Shown: positions 15,716-24,675, numbered from the stretch's first letter. The stretch is DNA of 37,242 bases from Acrocarpospora phusangensis (GCF_016862995.1 NZ_BOOA01000079.1:1-37242); one strand, 5' to 3'. The notes: generated by a model from the letters alone, not told the origin. Numbers and translations are program-made.

Positions 15716-16699
15716 CTACCAGCGGTCGCCGATCTGGGGGGCGATCAGGGAGTCGTAGATGTGGTGGATGGCGTTCAGCGTGTCGTCCGACAGCGGGGAG
15801 AGGGCGGCCGCGGCGGCGTTGTCGCGGGCCTGCTGGGGGTTGCGGGCGCCGGGGATGACCACGCTGACGCCGGGCTGGTCGAGGATCCAGCGGAGTGCGA
15901 ACTGGGCCATGGTGGCCTCGGCGGGGACGAGGGGCGCCAGTTCGCGTACCGCGGCCAGGCCGGTGGCGAAGTCGACGCCGGAGAAGGTCTCGCCGACGTC
16001 GAAGGCCGCGCCGGTCCGGTTGTAGTTGCGGTGGTCGTTCTCGGGGAACTCGGTGTGCTCGTCGTACTTGCCGGAGAGCAGGCCGCTGGCGAGCGGGACC
16101 CGCGCGATGATGCCCACGCCGGCCTTCTGGGCGGCGGGCAGCACGTCCTTGAGCGGGCCGAGCCGCAGCATGTTGAGGATGATCTGCACGCTGGCCACGC
16201 CCGGCCTGGCGATGGCGGTCAGCGCCTCCTCCCGGGTCTCGACGCTGACGCCGTAGGCGGCGATGCGGCCCTCTTCGACGAGGGTGTCCAGCGCGTCGAA
16301 GACCTCGTCGGTGGAGTACACGATCGTGGGCGGGCAGTGGAGCTGCACCAGGTCGAGGGTGTCGACGCCCAGGTTGGCCCGGGACCGGTCGGTCCACGCG
16401 CGGAAGTTCTCCAGCGTGTAGAACTCGGGACGCTGGGGGACGCGGCGGCCCATCTTGGTGGCGACCGTGACTCCCTCGGGCGACCGCGACTTGAGGAACG
16501 ATCCGATCAGCTGCTCGCTGCGCCCGTCGCCGTACACGTCGGCGGTGTCGAAGAAGGTCACACCGGTTTCAAGCCCCGCGTCGAGTACGGCCAGGGCGGT
16601 GTCGTCCGCCACCTCACCCCAGTCGGCGCCCAGCTGCCACGTCCCGAGCCCGATGACGGACACGTCCTGGTTCATCCTGCCGAACGATCGGTGTTCCAA
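15716..16699 (-). CDS. Aldo/keto reductase
   Basis: NADPH-dependent oxidoreductase of 327 residues. The TTG at 16699 is taken as start: GGAGG lies 6 nt upstream and the product MEHRSFGRMNQDVSVIGLG begins as the family does. The catalytic tetrad is complete: Asp51 and Tyr56 (FFDTADVYGDG), Lys82 (VATKMGR) and His121 (DLVQLHCPP). The cofactor end has WILDQPGVSVVIPGARNPQQ. It belongs to the group of general aldo/keto reductases common in actinomycetes; substrate unknown. Single gene; convergent with the pirin/TPR operon. Confidence 0.93.
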   Translation of the reverse strand: MEHRSFGRMNQDVSVIGLGTWQLGADWGEVADDTALAVLDAGLETGVTFFDTADVYGDGRSEQLIGSFLKSRSPEGVTVATKMGRRVPQRPEFYTLENFRAWTDRSRANLGVDTLDLVQLHCPPTIVYSTDEVFDALDTLVEEGRIAAYGVSVETREEALTAIARPGVASVQIILNMLRLGPLKDVLPAAQKAGVGIIARVPLASGLLSGKYDEHTEFPENDHRNYNRTGAAFDVGETFSGVDFATGLAAVRELAPLVPAEATMAQFALRWILDQPGVSVVIPGARNPQQARDNAAAAALSPLSDDTLNAIHHIYDSLIAPQIGDRW

Positions 16700-17016
16700 C
16701 GTCTTCCTCCGAAGTAGGCCGGCGCACAACAAAAGGCACCTTCCTGAAGCATGTCACCACGCCAGAGTCCGTACGGCCGCGGGGCGGCCACCTGCGCCCA
16801 GACAACAACGTAACTTCCCCATCCGACGCGGAGGACTTCCACCTTGCTCTCATGCCTGGCCATTCGCGACCTGGTATCCCGGCGCCTGCCGTACCGGTCC
16901 TTCTGGGAGTTGATGCAGGAGGAATTCCGCGGTCTCCTGTCGTGAGCAGGTGGATCCGCACATTATCTGCACATCGCGCACACACCGGGCGCTCGATCGG
17001 TCGCTAAGGTGCTGCC
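16700..17016. other. 316-bp intergenic region, possible 33-codon ORF
   Basis: Between the divergent aldo/keto reductase and membrane protein genes. The only candidate is 16844-16945 (+): a TTG with GGAGG 9 nt upstream, encoding 33 residues ending RLPYRSFWELMQEEFRGLLS. The composition looks protein-like but it has no homologue I recognise, so I do not call it a gene. Confidence 0.3.
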
Positions 17017-17883
17017 ATGCGGCCAGCCTGGAGCCGAATAGCCCTGCACGGGGTATTCATCGGCGCGATAGCGGCGTTCCTCGTCCTCCTGCTTCTGTAT
17101 CCGTTCCTCCCGGGAGCGTACGACTCGCTGGCGATGCCGCTGTCGATGATGGTGCAGATTTTCGGCGGAGTCGGAATTCTTGTCGTCATCACCGCCATCC
17201 CGTGGCTGATCTACGAGGTGTGGAACAAGAGAAAGCGGAAGAGTCACTATTTCGCGATCGTGTCGATGGGCACGTCCACGATCGTCGCCCTCGCCGTCTC
17301 GCTGGCCGCCGCCGCCCAATTCGGGCTCTCCCTCGGCGTCCTCTCCTTCACCCTCTGGATCGTGGCGCTCATGCGCTGGGCCCGCCGCATGACGCTCCTG
17401 AAGACGGCGGAGACCCGGAGATTCAACCCCGCCCCGGTTTACCTTGTTCTCCTGCCCCTCATCGCCCTGGCGGGCCAGATACTGCTCGCGGCTCCCCTGA
17501 CGACCTCCAGCAGGGATCATGCGATCGCCAACGCCGCCGAACTCGTCCGGGATATCGAGCGGCACCGCGCGGAGTTCGGCAGCTATCCCGAATCGTTGCT
17601 GGCCGTCTGGCCGGACTATCTCCCAGCCGTGACCGGCATAGAGAAATACAACTATGCCAAGAGCGGTGAGTCCTACAATGTATCCTTCGAGCAGCCCAGG
17701 TTCTTCTTCGATATCTTCGGCACCAGGGAATTCGTGATGTACAACCCGCGTGACGAGCAGCTCATGCCCAGCCACGCCTCATGGATCCTGATCTGGCCGG
17801 CCGAACGAATCAGGACCACGCAGGGATGGTACGCGAGCGGCGACACCGGAACTCCGCACTGGAAATACTTCCGTTTCGACTGA
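17017..17883 (+). CDS. Membrane protein with extracytoplasmic C-terminal domain, function unknown
   Basis: Protein of 288 residues. ATG 17017 has AAGG about 8 nt upstream. Five hydrophobic segments lie in the first 165 residues (near 12-32, 42-66, 82-102, 103-120 and 140-162) with a basic loop WNKRKRKSH. The rest, about 120 residues, is hydrophilic: DIERHRAEFGSYPESLLAVW, then an aromatic stretch FEQPRFFFDIFGTREFVMYN and the ending WYASGDTGTPHWKYFRFD. The D.E.YR...G.YP pattern resembles pilin-like or secreted domains with a short helix and beta sheet; this is only a resemblance. No family is assigned. Single gene. Confidence 0.75.
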   Translation: MRPAWSRIALHGVFIGAIAAFLVLLLLYPFLPGAYDSLAMPLSMMVQIFGGVGILVVITAIPWLIYEVWNKRKRKSHYFAIVSMGTSTIVALAVSLAAAAQFGLSLGVLSFTLWIVALMRWARRMTLLKTAETRRFNPAPVYLVLLPLIALAGQILLAAPLTTSSRDHAIANAAELVRDIERHRAEFGSYPESLLAVWPDYLPAVTGIEKYNYAKSGESYNVSFEQPRFFFDIFGTREFVMYNPRDEQLMPSHASWILIWPAERIRTTQGWYASGDTGTPHWKYFRFD

Positions 17884-17970
17884 GGCTCAGCGAACTCCCA
17901 GCCTGCCGAGGTTGCGAACGTGATCTAGTGACGAGATCTTGTGGGTAGCCGATTTCCCTCAGGAGACGAC

Positions 17971-19134
17971 ATGTTGCCCCTCCATATGCGCCGCCAGGAG
18001 TTCCACCCCGATCCGGAGCTGGCCACCGCCCGCGAACAGCCCGGCCTCCAGCGTGTCCCCACGCCGTACGGGCCGCAGGCCTGGCTGGTCACCCGGTACG
18101 ACGACGTGCGCCACGTGCTCAGGAACGCCGAGCTGTTCAGCTACTCGCACGGCATCAACCTGCCGCCCATGAGCGAGGAACAGGCCAAACGCCTCCGCGC
18201 GGGCGCCCTGCTCATGATGGATCCACCCGACCACACGCGCTTGCGCCGCATGCTCACGCCCGAGTTCACGATGCGCCGCATCCGCCGGCTGGAGCCCCGG
18301 GTCCGTGAGATCGTCGCCGACCATCTGGACGCGATGGAACGCACCGGCTCACCGGCCGACCTCGTCTCCCAGTTCGCCACCCCGATTCCTTCGCTGGTCA
18401 TCTGCGAACTGCTCGGCGTGCCGTACGAGGACAGGGACGCCTTCCAGGCCAGGACCGGGGTCATTCTCGACTTCAACCGCCCGGCCGAGGAGCGGGGCAA
18501 GGCGCAGATGGAGTCGATGGCGTACATGAGGGAGCTGGTCGGGCGGGCCCGGGTGGAGCCGGGTGAGGACCTGATCGGCATGCTGGTGCGCGAGCACGGC
18601 GACGACCTCACCACCGACGAACTGGTCGGCATCGGCGGGCTGCTGCTGGTGGCCGGGCACGAGACGACGGCCAGCATGATCGGCCTGGGCACGCTGGCGC
18701 TGCTGCGCCACCCCGAGCAGCTCGACCTGTTCCGGAAGGACCCGGAGAAGGTCGACGGCATGGTCGAGGAACTGCTGCGCTGGCTGACGATCATCCACGC
18801 GGGCGCGACCAAGGTGGCCACGGCCGACACCGAGATCTCGGGAGTGCCGATCGCGAAGGGCGACGTCGTGGTGGTCTCACTGCCGGCCGCCAACCGCGAC
18901 CCCGCCCTGGCCGAGGACCCCGACCGCTTCGACATCGAACGCCCCGACCTGGCCCACGTCGCCTTCGGCTACGGCGCCCACCACTGCATCGGCGCCCCAC
19001 TGGCCCGCATGGAGATGCGCATCGCCTTCCCCGCCCTGTTCGAGCGCTTCCCCGCCCTGCGCGAGGCCGGCGACCCGGAATTCCGCTCCTTCAACGTCGT
19101 GTACGGCCTGTCGGCCTTCCCCGTCGCCTGGTGA
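17971..19134 (+). CDS. Cytochrome P450
   Basis: Soluble bacterial P450 of 387 residues. ATG 17971 is chosen because AGGAG lies 5 nt upstream; a GTG 30 nt earlier has a weaker site. The I-helix oxygen motif is AGHETT (228-233), the K-helix ExxR is EELLR (Glu267, Arg270), and the heme loop is FGYGAHHCIG with Cys339 as iron ligand. MMDPPDHTRLRRML is the usual C-helix region. This is the CYP105/CYP107-like class that takes electrons from a ferredoxin and ferredoxin reductase; neither gene is next to it, nor is any biosynthetic cluster. Substrate unknown. Ends with a bidirectional terminator. Confidence 0.95.
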   Translation: MLPLHMRRQEFHPDPELATAREQPGLQRVPTPYGPQAWLVTRYDDVRHVLRNAELFSYSHGINLPPMSEEQAKRLRAGALLMMDPPDHTRLRRMLTPEFTMRRIRRLEPRVREIVADHLDAMERTGSPADLVSQFATPIPSLVICELLGVPYEDRDAFQARTGVILDFNRPAEERGKAQMESMAYMRELVGRARVEPGEDLIGMLVREHGDDLTTDELVGIGGLLLVAGHETTASMIGLGTLALLRHPEQLDLFRKDPEKVDGMVEELLRWLTIIHAGATKVATADTEISGVPIAKGDVVVVSLPAANRDPALAEDPDRFDIERPDLAHVAFGYGAHHCIGAPLARMEMRIAFPALFERFPALREAGDPEFRSFNVVYGLSAFPVAW

Positions 19135-19140
19135 TCCACG

Positions 19141-19174
19141 CTCGCCCGGGCGCCGGTGAAGGCGTCCGGGCGAG
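19141..19174. terminator. Bidirectional hairpin terminator
   Basis: Fourteen-bp GC stem (19141-19154 with 19161-19174, one G-T pair) and a 6-nt loop between the convergent P450 gene (stop 19134) and the membrane protein gene whose stop is at 19176. Confidence 0.75.
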
Positions 19175-19175
19175 C

Positions 19176-20717
19176 TCACCAGGCGAGTGCGGCCGGGGGC
19201 TGGGGGCCACGCCAGACGACCTGGCTGGGGAGGCGGAGGTCGCCGCGGGCGTCGGGGGAGGAGAGGAGCGGGCGCAGGTCGAGGCGGACGATCTGGAAGT
19301 CGTTGTCGGAGGGCTGCTCGTCGTAGGGGGTCTGGTTGTCGAGGCCCACGAGGAGGGCCGTGCCGGTGGCGTCCATGGACATGGACAGGATCTTCTCGTT
19401 GGGGGCGGTGAACGCCGTGGCCACGGCTCGGACGCCCTGGTGGACGCGGATGGTGGCCGGGGAGCCGATGACGGTGTTGTCCTCCATGAGGAAGCGGCCG
19501 TCGGGCAGCATCAGCGCGATGCCGCCGGAGGTCTGGGAGTCGAGCGGGAACTTGCCCGGTTCGCCGTTGGTGACGTCCAGGCTGTTCTTCCACGAGGGCG
19601 ACGGCCCGGCGGGGGTCATCACGCCGCCGCCGATGGTCCCGTACGGGAGGACCAGGGTGGTCGGGGACGTCCAGGCGAGTCCGTGCGGGGTCTCGCTCGG
19701 CCATTCCTCGTCCGGGGCGAGGACACCCGTGAAGTAGGAGTACTTGTCGCTCTTGTCGACGGCCCGGCCGTACGCGACGCGGCCTTCGGGGGAGACGTCC
19801 AGGGCGACGACGATGCCGTCCAGCCGGGGGGAGACGGGCTCGCGCAGCATGGCGGCGCCTTTGTCGTCCACGGTGAGGCGGAAGATCTGGGAGACGCGGC
19901 CGCGTGGGCTGGTGGCGGCGGCGAGGTAGTGGCCGGGTTCGCGGCCCTGGGCGACGGCGGTGTACGCGCCGAACTTCTCGGGCAGGGTCACGGAGTCCAC
20001 GATGTCGCCCTTGGCCAGGTCGAGGACGTACAGGCCGCTGCTGCCGTCGCTCCAGTTCGTCATCCGGGCGTACGAGCTGAGCAGCGTGTACCGGTGGGTG
20101 CCGTCGGCGGTCAGGGCGGGGCCGAGGTAGATCTGCGACACGCGGTCCGCGACGACCGGCACCGCGGCGAATCCGACGAGCACCGCCACGAGCGCCGCGA
20201 GCAGGCTCCAGGTCGGGCATGCCCGGATCGCGACGGCGCCCGCGACGAGGATCGCCACCGGCGCGGATAAGGCATGCTCCAACGCCAGCGCCAGGTAGTC
20301 GGGGTCCGTCCGCAGGCCTAGGCACTCCTCCAGCGGTGAAGGCGTGAGCACCTCTTCCAGGCGGAACAGCGGCTCGGCCAGGAGCACCACGACGAAAGCC
20401 CAGCGTGCCGCCCGCAGATGCGACTCCGGCCCGTGCTCGCGCAGGGCCAGAGCCAGCATCAGCAGCAACAAGGGCGCCGTCAGGTACAGCGTGACGCCCA
20501 TGTCCTCGGCCACGTCGCCGATCGCGTACTGCCAGTCCGGATAGGCGGGTTCCATCGGACCGCAGAAGCCGTACGCGAACCGGCGGGTCTTGGGCGCGAG
20601 GTAGTCATCCAGCGGGACGCGGAGGAACGGCCACGCGGCGAGTCCGACGGCGGCCCACCACCAGAACATCGGCGGGCGCCTTCTCAGGGACGAATCCACG
20701 TTGATGCCGCTCAACAT
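19176..20717 (-). CDS. Membrane-anchored protein with propeller-like outer domain
   Basis: Protein of 513 residues. ATG 20717 has AAGG 7 nt upstream; Met17 (MFWWWAAVG) is an alternative start. The N-terminal 200 residues hold about five hydrophobic segments (near 18-34, 74-93, 104-120, 150-163 and 168-190). The rest, about 310 residues, is beta-rich with repeated motifs such as GLYVLDLAKGDIVDSVTLP, VVALDVSPEGRVAYGRAV and SMSMDATGTALLVGLDN, like WD40/YVTN blades. So a domain outside the membrane, probably a beta-propeller, is tethered by a multi-pass anchor. Function unknown; a sensor or binding role is possible. Single gene. Confidence 0.75.
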   Translation of the reverse strand: MLSGINVDSSLRRRPPMFWWWAAVGLAAWPFLRVPLDDYLAPKTRRFAYGFCGPMEPAYPDWQYAIGDVAEDMGVTLYLTAPLLLLMLALALREHGPESHLRAARWAFVVVLLAEPLFRLEEVLTPSPLEECLGLRTDPDYLALALEHALSAPVAILVAGAVAIRACPTWSLLAALVAVLVGFAAVPVVADRVSQIYLGPALTADGTHRYTLLSSYARMTNWSDGSSGLYVLDLAKGDIVDSVTLPEKFGAYTAVAQGREPGHYLAAATSPRGRVSQIFRLTVDDKGAAMLREPVSPRLDGIVVALDVSPEGRVAYGRAVDKSDKYSYFTGVLAPDEEWPSETPHGLAWTSPTTLVLPYGTIGGGVMTPAGPSPSWKNSLDVTNGEPGKFPLDSQTSGGIALMLPDGRFLMEDNTVIGSPATIRVHQGVRAVATAFTAPNEKILSMSMDATGTALLVGLDNQTPYDEQPSDNDFQIVRLDLRPLLSSPDARGDLRLPSQVVWRGPQPPAALAW

Positions 20718-20747
20718 GGACGTACCTTATCGATCTTGCTGAATGCC

Positions 20748-21854
20748 TCAGACCAGCGTGCGGTAGAAGTCCCGGAGGTCCTGCACGAGCAGGTCCGTCT
20801 CCAGATGCGCCGCGTAGTGCCCGCCGGGCGCGTCGTAGGCGTGCCACGACCGGATGTTGATGTGATCGCGCTCGGCGAAGGTACGCATCGACACGAAGTC
20901 GCCCTTGAACATCGCCAGCCCGAGCGGCACCGTCGTCGGCCCGTCCGGCTTGTCCGCCTTCGCGTCCTCGTAGTAGAAGCGCGTCGCCGAGGTGGCCGTT
21001 CCGGTCAGCCAGTAGAACATCACGTTGGTGAGGACGAAGTCCGGGTCCAGATCCTCACCCATGAGCTGGAGGTTCCAGCCCAGCAGCCCCACCGGGGAGT
21101 CGACGATCGCGTGCGACAGGGTCTGCGGCTGCTGCGAGTGCAGCATGTTGAACGACATCTTGTTCTCGTAGAACCACTGGAGGACCTTGAGCCCTTCCTG
21201 CTCCTCCGGAGTGATCTTCTCGAACTCGGCCGGGTCGCCGGAGGGGAAGGAGAAGACCTGCGTGACGTGCACGCCCACCACGTGCTCCGGGTCGATCCTG
21301 CCCTGTTCCGGTGCGACGAAGGAGCCGCCGTCGTTGCCGGCCGTGCCGTACCGGTCGTAGCCGAGGCGCCGCATGAGTTCGGCCCAGGCCTTCGCGGTGC
21401 GGAAGCGGCTCCAGCCGCGCTCCTTGGTCGGGCCGCTGAAGCCGAAGCCGGGCAGCGAGGGGATCACGAGGTGGAAGGCCTGCTGGCCGGCGGGCGGGTT
21501 GGTGAGCGGCTCGATCGCCTTCAGGTACTCCACGACGGAGCCCGGCCAGCCGTGGGTGAGCATCAGCGGCAGCGCGTCCTCCCGCGGCGAGCGGACGTGG
21601 AGGAAGTGCACGTTCTGCCCGTCGATCTCGGTCGTGAACTGCGGGTAGGCGTTCAGCTTCGCCTCCCACGCGCGCCAGTCGTACTGGTCGCGCCAGTAGT
21701 CGGCCAGCCGCTTCACATAGGCCACCGGCACCCCGTAGTCCCAGTCGGTGTCCGGGATCTGGTCCGCCCAGCGGGTGTTGTCCAGCCGCGCGTGCAGATC
21801 GTCGAGGTCGGACTGGGGGACGTTGATGCGGAAGGGAGTGATTTCTTCGCTCAT
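20748..21854 (-). CDS. Epoxide hydrolase (alpha/beta hydrolase)
   Basis: Soluble hydrolase of 368 residues that should open epoxides to diols through an ester intermediate. ATG 21854 gives MSEEITPFRINVPQSDLDDL, the start of the epoxide hydrolase N-terminal domain; WDYGVPVAYVKRLADYW is typical of it. The oxyanion motif is HGWPGS (101-106). The nucleophile elbow reads GNDGGS with Asp175, where many relatives have GGDWGS, so the residue after Asp differs. A catalytic His is in PGGHYAAH near the end. A divergent WYL regulator gene starts 63 bp away with an inverted repeat between them, suggesting control by that regulator. Substrate unknown. Confidence 0.93.
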   Translation of the reverse strand: MSEEITPFRINVPQSDLDDLHARLDNTRWADQIPDTDWDYGVPVAYVKRLADYWRDQYDWRAWEAKLNAYPQFTTEIDGQNVHFLHVRSPREDALPLMLTHGWPGSVVEYLKAIEPLTNPPAGQQAFHLVIPSLPGFGFSGPTKERGWSRFRTAKAWAELMRRLGYDRYGTAGNDGGSFVAPEQGRIDPEHVVGVHVTQVFSFPSGDPAEFEKITPEEQEGLKVLQWFYENKMSFNMLHSQQPQTLSHAIVDSPVGLLGWNLQLMGEDLDPDFVLTNVMFYWLTGTATSATRFYYEDAKADKPDGPTTVPLGLAMFKGDFVSMRTFAERDHINIRSWHAYDAPGGHYAAHLETDLLVQDLRDFYRTLV

Positions 21855-21870
21855 GACTGCAACGTTACGG

Positions 21871-21900
21871 ACCCTTCCGGTCAGGTTCTGTCCGGAAGGT
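21871..21900. promoter_or_regulatory. Operator candidate between epoxide hydrolase and WYL regulator genes
   Basis: CCTTCCGG (21873-21880) and CCGGAAGG (21892-21899) form an 8-bp inverted repeat around TCAGGTTCTGT. Its position in the 63-bp divergent intergenic region suits shared regulation by the WYL protein. The inner TCAGGTTCTGTC resembles sites of YafY-type regulators as I remember them. Confidence 0.6.
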
Positions 21901-21917
21901 CTGGCAATCTGGCGTAC

Positions 21918-22889
21918 ATGTTGGAAACCTCGGCACGGCTGCTGCGCCTGCTGTCCCTGCTGCAGGCCCGCCGCGACTGGTCGGGCCGTGAGCTGGCCGA
22001 ACGCCTCGACGTCAGCGAGCGCACGGTCCGCCGCGACGTCGACCGCCTGCGTGAGCTGGGCTATCCCGTGCACGCCAGCCGCGGCACCGACGGCGGCTAC
22101 CGTCTCGGCGCCGGTACGTCCATGCCTCCGCTCCTGCTCGACGACGAGGAGGCGGTCGCCGTCGCGGTCGGCTTGCGTACGGCCGCCGGCGGCACGGTCA
22201 CCGGCATCGAGGAGACCTCCGTACGGGCGCTCACCAAGCTCGAACAGGTGCTTCCGGCCCGCCTCCGCTACCGGGTGGACGCGCTGCGGGCCTACACCGA
22301 GCCGGTGCCCGCCTACGGGCAGGACCTCCCGACGGTCGATCCCGAGGTGCTGACCACGCTCGCGACCGCCTGCCGGGCCCGCGAGCGCCTGCGGTTCGAC
22401 TACCGGGCCCACGGCGGATCGAGCACCGTACGCACTGTGGAGCCGCATCGTGTCGTGTCGTGGGGCCGTCGCTGGTACCTCGTCGCCTGGGACGTGGACC
22501 GGCAGGCCTGGCGAACCTTCCGGGCAGACCGCCTCACTCCGCGCATTCCGACCGGCCCTCGTTTCCCGCCGCGCGACCCGCCCGAGGGCGGCGCCGCCGC
22601 GTACGTGGCGCGGGGCGTCTCCTCGTCCGCCTGGCGTCACCACGCGCGCGTCGTCGTACACGCGCCGGCGGAGGAGGTCGCCCGGCGGATCAACCCGGCG
22701 GTCGGCGTGGTCGAGGCGATCGACGAGCACACCTGCGTGCTGGACACGGGCGCCGACAGCGTGCAGACGCTCGCCGTGCACCTCAGCCTGCTCGACCTCG
22801 ACTTCGACGTCTCCGAGCCGCCCGAACTGGTGGAACGCCTGCGGATGCTGGCCGCCCGCTACGCGCGCTCCACCGCGGCCGCTACGTGA
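21918..22889 (+). CDS. WYL-domain transcriptional regulator (YafY type)
   Basis: Regulator of 323 residues. An N-terminal DeoR/HTH_11-type winged helix (residues 5-60) reads RLLRLLSLLQARRDWSGREL, then VSERTVRRDVDRLRELGYPV, then GTDGGYRLG. The WYL domain (about 140-220) has RLRFDYRAHGG, VEPHRVVSWGRRWYLVAWD and WRTFRADRL; the C-terminal WCX extension follows. WYL domains sense nucleotides or other ligands. ATG 21918 is the only start consistent with the HTH; no strong SD is visible. It is divergent from the epoxide hydrolase gene, its probable target. Confidence 0.93.
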   Translation: MLETSARLLRLLSLLQARRDWSGRELAERLDVSERTVRRDVDRLRELGYPVHASRGTDGGYRLGAGTSMPPLLLDDEEAVAVAVGLRTAAGGTVTGIEETSVRALTKLEQVLPARLRYRVDALRAYTEPVPAYGQDLPTVDPEVLTTLATACRARERLRFDYRAHGGSSTVRTVEPHRVVSWGRRWYLVAWDVDRQAWRTFRADRLTPRIPTGPRFPPRDPPEGGAAAYVARGVSSSAWRHHARVVVHAPAEEVARRINPAVGVVEAIDEHTCVLDTGADSVQTLAVHLSLLDLDFDVSEPPELVERLRMLAARYARSTAAAT

Positions 22890-23042
22890 GGAGTTCGCCA
22901 GGCCGCGAGCCGCACCAGACCCACATCCGTCACATCGGCCCAGGGCCCCGAGAAGGGCGCTGTGAACGCTGTGAACAAGGAATCAGTGCGGGCTGTGGGG
23001 GTAGGCGGAACGGCTTCCGTCGCGAAGAAGGGACTCGCCGCT

Positions 23043-23513
23043 GTGTCTGTCATCACCAGCCCGCTGGGCGACGCCGAAAGGAAGACCACCGGGGACGCGC
23101 TGCAGGGGACGCTGATCGACCTGATCGACCTCTCCCTGACGGCCAAGCAGTATCACTGGAACCTGGTCGGTCCCCGCTTCCGCTCGATCCACCTGCAACT
23201 CGACGAGGTCGTCGCGTCCGCGCGTACGCACGCGGACACGGTGGCGGAACGCGCCGCCGCGATCGGCGTCAGCCCCGACGGCCGGGCGCAGACGGTCGCC
23301 GCCGGAGCCGCGGCGCCCAGCGAGCCCGCGTGGGTCGCCGACACCGCCGTCGTCGACGGGGTCGTGCGCCTGCTGCGCGATATCGGGGGACGGCTGCGCG
23401 GGCACATCGACGCCGTCGCGGAGGCCGACCCCGTGAGCCAGGACATCCTCATCGCTGTCGCCCGCGACCTGGAGAAGCAGGCGTGGATGTTCGAGGCCCA
23501 GGCGGCGCACTGA
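23043..23513 (+). CDS. dps: Dps-like ferritin, DNA protection during starvation
   Basis: Cytosolic mini-ferritin of 156 residues that stores iron and uses up peroxide; it forms dodecamers in its family. GTG 23043 (MSVITSPLGDAER) fits where actinobacterial Dps proteins start, with AAGGGA 9 nt upstream. An earlier GTG at 22962, also with an SD-like AAGGG, would add 27 residues without family similarity; I cannot exclude it as a DNA-binding tail. Ferroxidase residues are in place: His38 (YHWN), His50 and Asp54 (SIHLQLDEV), Asp65 and Glu69 (HADTVAER). AIGVSPDGRAQTVA is typical. A terminator follows. Confidence 0.93.
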   Translation: MSVITSPLGDAERKTTGDALQGTLIDLIDLSLTAKQYHWNLVGPRFRSIHLQLDEVVASARTHADTVAERAAAIGVSPDGRAQTVAAGAAAPSEPAWVADTAVVDGVVRLLRDIGGRLRGHIDAVAEADPVSQDILIAVARDLEKQAWMFEAQAAH

Positions 23514-23532
23514 TCGTCCTCGCCGAGCGTCA

Positions 23533-23567
23533 CCGGCGGCCAGGGGTGGCGATGCCCTGGCCGCCGG
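23533..23567 (+). terminator. Hairpin terminator after dps
   Basis: Perfect 13-bp stem (23533-23545 with 23555-23567) and a 9-nt loop, 20 nt after the Dps stop. Confidence 0.75.
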
Positions 23568-23742
23568 GACGAATCCGGCTTTCGATGGACGGAAGAGTTG
23601 GGGCCTTTGTCACCTTAAAGACGAGCCTGGTTCACATTACCGATCAGTATGCTTTCTCGTTTTTGTCATGATTTCAAACTGAGACCTGAATGTTTGAATC
23701 CTTAACCATTTGGATCTCTTGTCCCCGCTACGCTCGGGCGTC

Positions 23743-24654
23743 GTGATTGATCAGGGGATAGTTGCAGAACAAAACTCTAATTCGGCTGCGGCGGTAAGCA
23801 GCCCGGCCGAAGAGGACGGGGAGCGCGGCAGTGTCATCGCCCTGCTGGAACGCGTCGCGTCGGTCGTCCTTCCGATAGGCGTCGCGCTTTACGCGGTGCT
23901 CTACCTCGGCGTCGAGGAGATCTACTCGACCTTCGGCATCAACCCGCAGCAGGCGGGCATCGACCAGTCCGTCCTGTTCAGCCGGCTCATGAGCACGCTG
24001 ATCCTGGTGCTGCTGCTCGGCATCCCGACCCTCGGCCTGGTCATCGGCCTGGGCTGGCTGATCGACAAGATCAGCTTCGGCACCGCCGGCCGCGTGGTCC
24101 GGGGAATCCGGGAGCGGCCCTGGGTGGCCGCGCTGTTCGCCGCGCTCTGGTGCGGCGCCACCTACTGGGGTTTCTACAACTTCTTCGCCGACCTCGACCT
24201 CACCGTCATGGTCGTCACCGCCGTCGGCCTGGGCGTGCTGACCTTCCTCATCCCGTTCCGGCTGCTGCGCCGCAAGCCCGTCGGCCGGGCCGGACTCAAG
24301 GTGATCGTCGGCGGCCTCACCGGCCTGGGCCTGGGCTTCCTGCTCATCCTCAACCTCGCCTCCGCCGCCGTCGAGGTGCAGGAGACCGGCCAGGCCAACC
24401 TGCTGCTCAGCACCGTCGGATTCCAGGACCAGTGGACCGTCCTGACCAACGCCGAGGACGACAAGCCGCTCTACGACGGCCGCTGGATGATGCTGCTGGG
24501 CGAGAGCGACGGCACCTACATCTTCTACGACTGCGACAAGCTGGAGACCTTCCGCCGTCCGATGGAGACCACCAACCTGACCCAGCTCCAGCTCGACCCC
24601 GAGCGCGAGTCGGGCTTCGCCTGCGGCGCCCTCGCGAACCAGGAAGCCTCCTGA
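23743..24654 (+). CDS. Polytopic membrane protein of unknown function
   Basis: Protein of 303 residues from GTG 23743. This start lies 8 nt after TACGCT, a possible -10, and has no SD, so translation may be leaderless; a TTG at 23710 is the alternative. After a hydrophilic Ser/Glu-rich lead, four to five hydrophobic segments follow: VVLPIGVALYAVLYLG, LILVLLLGIPTLGLVIGLG, VAALFAALWCGATYWGFY, VMVVTAVGLGVLTFLIPF and LGLGFLLILNLASAA. The last 100 residues are probably outside the membrane and end with DCDKLETFRRP and two Cys (DCDK, FACGAL). No family recognised. Convergent with the GH68 gene; no terminator seen in the 21-nt gap. Confidence 0.75.
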   Translation: MIDQGIVAEQNSNSAAAVSSPAEEDGERGSVIALLERVASVVLPIGVALYAVLYLGVEEIYSTFGINPQQAGIDQSVLFSRLMSTLILVLLLGIPTLGLVIGLGWLIDKISFGTAGRVVRGIRERPWVAALFAALWCGATYWGFYNFFADLDLTVMVVTAVGLGVLTFLIPFRLLRRKPVGRAGLKVIVGGLTGLGLGFLLILNLASAAVEVQETGQANLLLSTVGFQDQWTVLTNAEDDKPLYDGRWMMLLGESDGTYIFYDCDKLETFRRPMETTNLTQLQLDPERESGFACGALANQEAS

Positions 24655-24675
24655 CGATCCCGGGCACCGAGACCG

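Noticed and set aside
17971-19134. P450 as part of a biosynthetic cluster
   Set aside because: No polyketide, peptide or terpene synthase, ferredoxin or tailoring gene lies next to it; neighbours are single unrelated units.
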